This document shows, one piece after another, positions 58,233 to 64,000 of a DNA stretch of 64,000 nucleotides; position 1 is the stretch's first letter; the number at the start of each line of letters is the position of its first letter. Made by a program: the position numbers and the translations under genes. Source of the DNA: Nitrincola alkalisediminis (GTDB lineage: Bacteria > Pseudomonadota > Gammaproteobacteria > Pseudomonadales > Balneatricaceae). The notes under the pieces were generated by a model. It had not been told where the DNA came from. It ran no database searches and saw nothing but the letters and a program-made list of their open reading frames with translations. Location: NCBI RefSeq assembly GCF_009821115.1, contig NZ_VYTY01000008.1, positions 62,001 to 126,000 on the forward strand. Reading direction: 5' to 3'.

Positions 58233-58289
58233 AAACTATCTCCTGTGTATCCATTCCATGAACCAGCGTTTGAAACTATGTATAAGGCT

Positions 58290-58317
58290 ATTATACTGAT
58301 TATCAACTCTTTGTCAG
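58290..58317 (-). promoter_or_regulatory. Promoter of the psrA-like operon
   Basis: On the minus strand CTGACA (58312-58317) and a perfect TATAAT (58290-58295) are separated by 16 bases. A small palindrome GTTTGAAAC (58268-58276) lies just downstream of the likely transcription start, where a TetR-type protein could repress its own gene. Confidence 0.7.
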
Positions 58318-58326
58318 CCGTGGTGA

Positions 58327-59394
58327 TTAACGTGTAAAAAAATGTCTATTATTGAGCCGCTGCCACCAACGCATCATCAGAGAATCTGACGAATTGACGG
58401 CCATCTCACCTATACGATCCTGCAGACCCTTTTTCTCTTCGTAACGAACTTCATAGACATCGGCTTCCTGTGCCTGTTCTACTAAGTACTCATCACTGGT
58501 CATCAGATCATCCACCAACTTTTGCTTAACCGCTTGACACCCATACCAAATTTCACCTGTTGCAACCACCGACATATCCAACTCTGGGCGATACTCAACA
58601 ACAAAGTCTTTAAATAAGGTATGCGTCTCTTCTAACTCTTCTACAAACTTTTCGCGACCTTTATCTGTATTTTCACCAAACATGGTCAGCGTTCGCTTGT
58701 ATTCTCCAGCGGTTAGAATTTCGTAATCAATTTCATTCTTTTGCAAAAGTCGATGAAAATTGGGCAACTGAGCGACAACCCCGATGGAGCCAACCACCGC
58801 AAAAGGAGCGGCAAGGAGTTTATTCGCAATACAAGCCATCATATAGCCACCACTGGCTGCCACTTTATCAACACAGATGGTCAATGGGATATTTTTTCTA
58901 CGCAACCTTTCTAACTGCGAAGATGCTAAACCATAGGCATGCACCATCCCGCCTGCACTTTCTAAACGCAACACCACCTCATCTTCAGGACGAGCAATGC
59001 ACAGAATGGCCGTAATTTCTTCACGCAGCTTATCGACATCGGATGCCGCAATATCACCATCAAAATCAAGAACAAATACTTTTTTGCCCTCGTCTTCATC
59101 CAACTCACCTAACTTGGCTGCCTTTTTTCGCTCTTTGAGCTCAGCTTTTTCTTTTTTTCGCTCAGCCTTAATTTTTTGCTTGATAACCAACTCATCAAGA
59201 ACTGCATCTTCCATCGCATGAAGCATGTCTTCATACTTTTCATTCAGGCTTCGAACTTCAATATGCCCTTCGTGTTGGAGCTGTTTACGCCTAGACGCAA
59301 CCGCCGCAATGCCTGCGACAATCAGCACCAGCGCTAATACCAAGGTTAAGGTTTTGGCTAAAAACAAACCATACTCTGTCAGGAAATCTATCAC
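58327..59394 (-). CDS. sohB: S49-family inner-membrane peptidase SohB
   Basis: This 355-residue protease has an N-terminal helix (FLAKTLTLVLALVLIVAGIA), a charged region (KAERKKEKAELKERKKAAKL), and the S49 core: VLDFDGDIAASDVDKLREEI, the nucleophile Ser in VDKVAASGGYMMACIANKLL, GSIGVVAQLPNFHRLLQKNE and the general-base Lys in LTAGEYKRTLTMFGEN. It degrades membrane or periplasmic peptides. It is divergent from the SCP2 protein gene. Confidence 0.93.
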   Translation of the reverse strand: MIDFLTEYGLFLAKTLTLVLALVLIVAGIAAVASRRKQLQHEGHIEVRSLNEKYEDMLHAMEDAVLDELVIKQKIKAERKKEKAELKERKKAAKLGELDEDEGKKVFVLDFDGDIAASDVDKLREEITAILCIARPEDEVVLRLESAGGMVHAYGLASSQLERLRRKNIPLTICVDKVAASGGYMMACIANKLLAAPFAVVGSIGVVAQLPNFHRLLQKNEIDYEILTAGEYKRTLTMFGENTDKGREKFVEELEETHTLFKDFVVEYRPELDMSVVATGEIWYGCQAVKQKLVDDLMTSDEYLVEQAQEADVYEVRYEEKKGLQDRIGEMAVNSSDSLMMRWWQRLNNRHFFTR

Positions 59395-59491
59395 GCTGCT
59401 CTCCGCTTTTACGTATCAATATGCACGGGTTCGTTTTCCCGGCGGGGTAATGTACCATATTGGATTGTTTTTGGATCGCAGGATGTTACAA

Positions 59492-59815
59492 ATGACTCAG
59501 AATATTACACTTGAAAAGGTTCGGATAAAGCTGCCTCAGAAATTTCAACCCGAGCAAGCGTCTGACTTAAATGCCGTTTTTCAGTTTAACTTTGATGATG
59601 CCGAGGCGTTTTACTTGGCGATTAAAGACCAATCCTGCACCAGTCACCTTGGCCAGCATGAAGACCCTGATATTACGATAATTACCAACGAAGAAACCTT
59701 TCTTCGCGTCATTAGCGGTGAGCAAGACGGCATGAGTGCGTTTATGAAAGGCCAACTCAGAGCGGAAGGCAACGTGATGCTAGCCACTCGACTTGGAAAA
59801 CTGTTTAATCGCTAA
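59492..59815 (+). CDS. SCP2 sterol-binding domain protein
   Basis: This 107-residue protein is a single SCP2 lipid-binding domain: AVFQFNFDDAEAFYLAIKDQ, DPDITIITNEETFLRVISGE, and MSAFMKGQLRAEGNVMLATR LGKLFNR at the end. The start MTQNITLE is chosen because AGGA lies eight bases upstream; another ATG lies at 59483. Bacterial relatives include UbiJ-like and lipid-carrier proteins, and the ligand is unknown. Its last 11 bases overlap the end of convergent nudC. Confidence 0.83.
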   Translation: MTQNITLEKVRIKLPQKFQPEQASDLNAVFQFNFDDAEAFYLAIKDQSCTSHLGQHEDPDITIITNEETFLRVISGEQDGMSAFMKGQLRAEGNVMLATRLGKLFNR

Positions 59816-60401
59816 AGGACGTTTTCCCTGCAACGAACGTGTCAATTAAACGTCTGGATATTGACACGGGTGCAGGAATGTCCGGCAAGGCATTGCGATG
59901 AAACCAATCGGCTTCGAGTATTTCAACGCCATCAGGGACTATTTCTCCCGACTCATAATCGGCAAAAAATCCCAACATCAGCGAATGTGGGAAAGGCCAA
60001 GATTGACTGCCCATATACCGAATATTGCAGACATTAACACCGACCTCCTCTTTCACTTCTCGCACTACAGCCTGTTCAGCCGTCTCGCCGGGCTCAATAA
60101 AGCCTGCCAAGGTGCTGTAGCGCTTTGCATTAAACTTTGCAGCATGTGCTAAAAGACAATATTCGCCTCGCGTGACTAACACAATAATGCAGGGCGAAAT
60201 GGGCGGGTAATGCACATGACCACAACCAGAGCATACTTTCGCTATTTCTTCGTCTGCGTGAGGCTGCAAGACAGCTGAACATAAAGAACAGAAGGACGCG
60301 TTTCGATTCCAACGCTCCAGCTGTACTTGGCGCGAAATGACTGAAAACTCTTCTTCTGTGGCCGCATTTGATAAAGCCGTTCGTACGTCATCCATCTGCA
60401 T
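59805..60401 (-). CDS. nudC: NADH pyrophosphatase NudC, short form
   Basis: This 198-residue protein has a zinc ribbon (CSLCSAVLQPH and CSGCGHVHYPPISP), a Nudix box (GFIEPGETAEQAVVREVKEE then VGV) and the NudC signature SQSWPFPHSLMLGF. NudC hydrolyses NADH and removes NAD caps from RNA. E. coli NudC is about 257 residues with a further N-terminal domain, most of which is lacking here. The start at 60399-60401 is supported by GGAGGGAG; the gene overlaps dnaQ by 14 bases. Confidence 0.9.
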   Translation of the reverse strand: MQMDDVRTALSNAATEEEFSVISRQVQLERWNRNASFCSLCSAVLQPHADEEIAKVCSGCGHVHYPPISPCIIVLVTRGEYCLLAHAAKFNAKRYSTLAGFIEPGETAEQAVVREVKEEVGVNVCNIRYMGSQSWPFPHSLMLGFFADYESGEIVPDGVEILEADWFHRNALPDIPAPVSISRRLIDTFVAGKTSFSD

Positions 60402-61113
60402 TAACTCCCTCCAATTGCTTCCAAAGACAAATCCCACCTGATTTTTTATCCAACAAGGCTAACATTTTTTCATGGGCTTCGATTTCGTCTGGTGTTGACT
60501 GGATAACGGGCAACGCTGCACCTTGAACCACAGGCTTAATGACAGCGCCAACCTCATCCGAATTATCCAAATCACTGCCCAACTGCAAAGCCGTTTGCCC
60601 ACCCGTCAGCATGAGATAGACTTCGGCCAAGATCTTCGAGTCTAACAGTGCGCCGTGCAACTCTCGATCAAAATGCTCAATTCCATAGCGCCGACACAAC
60701 GCATCTAAGCTATTTTTCTGACCTGGGAATTTTTTCCGAGCCACCAGCAATGTATCGGTGATTTTGGGGCAGATATCTTGGATTTTAAAATCATAGCCAT
60801 TGCGGGCCAACTCTGTGTCCAAAAAGCCAATATCGAACGCTGCATTGTGAATAATCAGCTCAGCCCCGCGAACGTACTCTATAAACTCATCTGCAATGAG
60901 TTTAAAAGAGGGCTTATCCGCAAGGAATTCATTCTTAATTCCATGCACGGCAATCGCTTCAGCCTCAACCTCTCGATCCGGACGTATATATTGATGATAG
61001 TGATTATGGGTTAGACGACGCTTAACCAGCTCTACACAACCTATTTCAATAATATTGTGCCCTTGCGCAGGGTCTATACCGGTCGTTTCAGTATCCAGAA
61101 TAACTTGACGCAT
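60388..61113 (-). CDS. dnaQ: DNA polymerase III epsilon subunit (proofreading exonuclease)
   Basis: This 241-residue 3'-5' exonuclease has the ExoI motif RQVILDTETTGIDPAQGHNI, ExoII IIHNAAFDIGFLDTELARNG, and ExoIII HGALLDSKILAEVYLMLTGG. The C-terminal tail of about 60 residues would bind the alpha subunit. It follows rnhA by 11 bases on the same strand; in E. coli these two genes are divergent, while the arrangement here is like that I recall for Pseudomonas. Confidence 0.96.
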   Translation of the reverse strand: MRQVILDTETTGIDPAQGHNIIEIGCVELVKRRLTHNHYHQYIRPDREVEAEAIAVHGIKNEFLADKPSFKLIADEFIEYVRGAELIIHNAAFDIGFLDTELARNGYDFKIQDICPKITDTLLVARKKFPGQKNSLDALCRRYGIEHFDRELHGALLDSKILAEVYLMLTGGQTALQLGSDLDNSDEVGAVIKPVVQGAALPVIQSTPDEIEAHEKMLALLDKKSGGICLWKQLEGVNADG

Positions 61114-61124
61114 TTGACTACCTT

Positions 61125-61580
61125 TTAACTTGACTGCCCGAACTCTTCAACACCACGATTGGCTAACTGATCCGCTCGTTCATTTTCAGCATGGCCGCTA
61201 TGCCCTTTAACCCAGCGCCAATCGATCTCATGCTGCTGAATCACCTCATCTAATGCCTGCCATAAATCTGCATTCTTCACAGGTTGTTTTGAAGCGGTTT
61301 TCCAACCATTTTTTTTCCAGCCTTTTAACCACTCCGTCACCCCCTTACGCAGATACTCTGAATCCGTCGTAAGAATGACCTTACAGGGGCGCTTCAGGAG
61401 ACCCAACGCTTCAACGGCTGCCATCATTTCCATACGATTATTCGTCGTGTTCGTTGCCCCACCGTACAGCTCCTTTTCTTTTCCTGCATAACGCAACAAA
61501 GCTCCCCAACCACCAGGACCTGGATTGCCTTTGCAAGCACCGTCGGTATAGATCTCAACAACTTTAGAATGACTTGTCAC
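61125..61580 (-). CDS. rnhA: Ribonuclease HI
   Basis: This 151-residue enzyme cleaves RNA in RNA-DNA hybrids. The catalytic acids are in [53 protein letters not shown] and [20 protein letters not shown]; the RNA/DNA-binding basic region [18 protein letters not shown] is also present. It lies directly upstream of dnaQ. Confidence 0.97.
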   Translation of the reverse strand: MTSHSKVVEIYTDGACKGNPGPGGWGALLRYAGKEKELYGGATNTTNNRMEMMAAVEALGLLKRPCKVILTTDSEYLRKGVTEWLKGWKKNGWKTASKQPVKNADLWQALDEVIQQHEIDWRWVKGHSGHAENERADQLANRGVEEFGQSS

Positions 61581-61620
61581 TCAAACTCCTAATTATGAAA
61601 AACAAACACTTCCACTCAGA

Positions 61621-62397
61621 TTAATTCATCGACCGATTACCAGACAACTCTCGTGTTGTCGGCTCCGCCACCGGAAAGGTAATCAGCGCACGGCGCTTCC
61701 AAGCAGGTTTTAGAGGGGTCATCCCCACCACATCCTTTCGTGCCAGAACCGTTAATACAACACCATTATGTGTGGGCGCTTTGCGGATAATCGACTCTAG
61801 AAAAGATAAACGCCTTCGCCAACGCGCCGACGGCAATGGCGGATGATTATACCCACTTTTGGCTTTGATTTCGGTTAACTCCAACAGACTTAACCAATCT
61901 TGCAAACGCCAATGACTCAACCCTCTCGCACTCCAAGGCACTGATTTTGATCGACGAATTCTTCGACAAATTCCCCAGAAACTGGCTGGGTTAAAACCAA
62001 TAATAATTAAATGCCCCCCAGGTCTTAATATCCTTGCGGCTTCTCTTAAAACCTGATGAGGCTGCTCAGCAAAATCAAGGGTATGGTGCAAAATCACAAC
62101 ATCAATTTCGTTGGTTAAGAATGGCAACTCATGCGGCTGAGCAATCACACTATTTTGCGGCACACCCAGCTTAAGTGAAGGCACGGCCATGATTTTATTG
62201 GATACGGGACTCGATTTAAACAAACAAGTCGACGCATCGAAACCTATTTGCACAAGATGATAGCCAAACAACCAAGGAATCAACTCATCAACCAGGGCCT
62301 TCTCACACTCCACAATCTCTTGACCCAAAGGGCTTTTAAACCAAGCACATAAATTCGAGATAGTTTCATGAGGCTGAGTGACATTTTTCATTTCCAT
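61621..62397 (-). CDS. Class I SAM-dependent methyltransferase
   Basis: This 258-residue protein has a methyltransferase core: LVQIGFDASTCLF, VIAQPHELPFLTNEIDVVIL (motif II/post-II), HHTLDFAEQPHQVLREAARI and LRPGGHLIIIGFNPASFWGI. The glycine-rich motif I is weak, with only IGFDAS. It belongs to the conserved rnhA-methyltransferase-gloB neighbourhood; the substrate is unknown. The start has GGAGG six bases upstream. It is divergent from gloB. Confidence 0.85.
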   Translation of the reverse strand: MEMKNVTQPHETISNLCAWFKSPLGQEIVECEKALVDELIPWLFGYHLVQIGFDASTCLFKSSPVSNKIMAVPSLKLGVPQNSVIAQPHELPFLTNEIDVVILHHTLDFAEQPHQVLREAARILRPGGHLIIIGFNPASFWGICRRIRRSKSVPWSARGLSHWRLQDWLSLLELTEIKAKSGYNHPPLPSARWRRRLSFLESIIRKAPTHNGVVLTVLARKDVVGMTPLKPAWKRRALITFPVAEPTTRELSGNRSMN

Positions 62398-62523
62398 GGT
62401 TGCCTCCTTAACGATCTATAAAATTGATTACTATGGGTATTTAAAATAATCTTAGCCTAGTACACTGCACATCAGTAATTCTGTTTAAACAGCGGCTCCC
62501 GGCCTGACTCTCTGGAGATTAGC

Positions 62524-63300
62524 ATGCTACGTATCACCCCCATTCCTGCATTTAATGACAATTATATTTGGGCCCTTTACAGCGAAGACGCCTCTGATAA
62601 TAGTTGCATCCTTGTTGATCCAGGCAGTGCCGAAGCTGCCGAAACATGGCTTTCTGAACAGAAAAAAACCTTAACAGCCATTTTTCTAACACATCATCAT
62701 AATGACCACACAGGAGGGGTAAAAGTTTTACATGAGACCTATGAATGTCCTGTGTATGGACCTGCCAAATCCCCCTTTGATGGTATCACGCAACCGCTCC
62801 ACGAAGGTGACCTAGTGTATCTCCTAGATACCGACTTTGAAATTAAAGAAGTGCCCGCACACACGCTTGATCATATCAGCTACTACTCCCCTTCTGCTCA
62901 AATTTTACTCTGCGGTGACACGCTGTTTATGGCAGGCTGCGGTCGTTTATTTGAGGGCACAGCAGAACAAATGCACAAAGCACTGAACTACTTCGCCACT
63001 CTACCCGATGACACTGGTGTTTACTGCACGCATGAGTACACGCTTGCCAATCTGGCCTTTGCCCTCTCGGTCGAGCCTGATAATACAGACATCAAAATGG
63101 TGCTCGAAAAATGCATTACCTTAAGAGACGCATCGATTCCAACACTGCCGTCTAAAATCGGCTTGGAAAAAGCAATTAACCCTTTTATGCGCACACTACA
63201 CCCAAGTGTGGTTCATGCGGCAACTCGACACCAAGATAAAGTCTTAAATTCTCCTGTTGAAGTACTTGCCGCTCTAAGGGAATGGAAAAACAACTTTTAA
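62524..63300 (+). CDS. gloB: Hydroxyacylglutathione hydrolase (glyoxalase II)
   Basis: This 258-residue enzyme hydrolyses S-lactoylglutathione in methylglyoxal detoxification. It has the metal-binding signature FLTHHHNDHTGGVKVLHE, further ligands in VPAHTLDHISYY, ILLCGDTLFMAGCGRLFEGT and VYCTHEYTLANL, and the C-terminal helical domain NPFMRT. A GGAG ribosome binding site precedes the ATG. Confidence 0.96.
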   Translation: MLRITPIPAFNDNYIWALYSEDASDNSCILVDPGSAEAAETWLSEQKKTLTAIFLTHHHNDHTGGVKVLHETYECPVYGPAKSPFDGITQPLHEGDLVYLLDTDFEIKEVPAHTLDHISYYSPSAQILLCGDTLFMAGCGRLFEGTAEQMHKALNYFATLPDDTGVYCTHEYTLANLAFALSVEPDNTDIKMVLEKCITLRDASIPTLPSKIGLEKAINPFMRTLHPSVVHAATRHQDKVLNSPVEVLAALREWKNNF

Positions 63301-63324
63301 CCCTAAACATAAAGCTGGTATGAT
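63296..63324 (+). promoter_or_regulatory. Candidate extended -10 promoter of mltD
   Basis: TTTAAC (63296-63301) and TATGAT (63319-63324) are separated by 17 bases, and TGG directly before the -10 box gives an extended -10 form. It starts at the gloB stop codon and lies 36 bases before the mltD start. Confidence 0.5.
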
Positions 63325-63360
63325 AGGTCGTTAAGTTAACGTTAAGCTTTGGGTTAGGAT

Positions 63361-64000
63361 ATGAGAAAATATGACTGGATTCTGGGCATTCCTGTAGTGC
63401 TCCTCTTAAGTGGTTGTACGCCAACCAAACCCACTGAGTATGTTGATTATAAAACGCGCATCGATGCCAGAAGCCTGCAGCTACACCAGCTACGTATGGC
63501 CACCCACCCACCCTTAGGCGATGAAGACTACATAGGGTTTAAAGGCAGTAGCAATAACGAAACTGAACACACTGATGATGCTTGGGGCCAAACGCGTGAT
63601 AACCTACGTCTAGACCTCGATCTTAATATCGCCGAATTTACAGACCATCTTGACTGGCTCACTCGTAATCCAAACCACCTTAGCCAGATCAGCGAACAAG
63701 CCCAACCTTACTACTACTACATTTTTGAACAAGTGATCGGACGCGGAATGCCAGCCGAAGTGGCGCTAATCCCGATGATCGAAAGTGGCTACAACCCTCA
63801 AGCAACCTCACCTTCAAATGCAGCCGGTCACTGGCAGTTTATGCCAACAACAGCGCGCAATTTTGGCCTCAAAAACACGCGCTGGTATGACGGTCGACGT
63901 GACATTATCGAATCCACCGATGCAGCATTAAATTATTTAAACTATTTAAATAACCTTTTTGATGGTGACTGGTTACTGACACTTGCTGCATATAATGCTG
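63361..64000 (+). CDS. mltD: Membrane-bound lytic murein transglycosylase D, N-terminal part (cut by window edge)
   Basis: About 213 codons are visible. The protein starts with a lipoprotein signal peptide ending in the lipobox LLSGCTPT, so it would be anchored in the outer membrane. The transglycosylase domain begins near residue 130: the catalytic Glu is in PAEVALIPMIESGYNPQATS, followed by AAGHWQFMPTTARNFGLKN and the unfinished LAAYNA. It cleaves peptidoglycan strands. The LysM repeats expected at the C-terminus lie outside the window. Confidence 0.94.
   Translation, partial: MRKYDWILGIPVVLLLSGCTPTKPTEYVDYKTRIDARSLQLHQLRMATHPPLGDEDYIGFKGSSNNETEHTDDAWGQTRDNLRLDLDLNIAEFTDHLDWLTRNPNHLSQISEQAQPYYYYIFEQVIGRGMPAEVALIPMIESGYNPQATSPSNAAGHWQFMPTTARNFGLKNTRWYDGRRDIIESTDAALNYLNYLNNLFDGDWLLTLAAYNA

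Overview
This window looks like chromosome of a marine-type gammaproteobacterium of the Pseudomonadales/Oceanospirillales group. I infer this from gene content and order, not from any database search. From about 24 kb to the end the order rluC / rne / murB-kdsB-ycaR-lpxK-exbD-exbB / comEC / DUF2062 / lol / sthA / nqrM-nqrFEDCBA / gap / mfd / nagZ-psrA, then dnaQ-rnhA-methyltransferase-gloB-mltD, closely follows what I remember of Pseudomonas aeruginosa. Genes are tightly packed, often with ATGA or TAATG overlaps. I saw no tRNA, rRNA, CRISPR array, IS element or phage gene.

Region by region. (1) 1-291: start of glnS, cut by the window edge. (2) 423-5819, minus strand: a seven-gene metal-uptake operon with DUF2271, DUF4198, a small secreted acidic protein, a membrane-anchored protein, a ZnuA-type binding protein, ATPase, permease and a second, degenerate binding protein. 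A Fur-box-like site overlaps its predicted promoter near 6.1 kb. (3) 6268-14686, minus strand: an orphan type VI secretion cassette, vgrG - PAAR - DUF4123 adaptor - VasX-like pore-forming effector - two-helix membrane protein (probable immunity) - eroded pseudogene. No T6SS structural gene is present. (4) 14938-18174: BaiN/HI0933-type flavoprotein, ppiB-lpxH and convergent miaE. (5) 18244-23780: a TctCBA tricarboxylate transporter behind a CitA/DcuS-type sensor kinase and its regulator.

(6) 23809-28450: divergent rluC and rne, with a long structured rne leader. (7) 28554-34930: cell-envelope operon murB, kdsB, ycaR, lpxK, exbD, exbB, with comEC upstream. (8) 35009-39898: DUF2062, lolD with a single lol permease, a PilZ protein, a small membrane protein and sthA. 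(9) 39994-46260: the Na+-pumping NADH:quinone reductase operon with its maturation factor nqrM. (10) 46619-51742: divergent gap and mfd. (11) 51824-58232: a minus-strand operon psrA-like regulator, L,D-transpeptidase, nagZ, cydD, cydC, yafV. (12) 58327-64000: sohB, an SCP2 protein, nudC, dnaQ, rnhA, a methyltransferase, gloB and the start of mltD.

Most of the window is conserved core. The accessory part is 0.3-14.9 kb, which separates glnS from ppiB-lpxH; I remember these as neighbours in Pseudomonas. The most interesting material is the VasX-like effector cassette with its decaying last gene, the metal operon with two unequal binding proteins, and a terminator hairpin whose 3' arm holds the miaE ribosome binding site. 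Several start codons differ from the longest open frame; the choices and reasons are given per gene.
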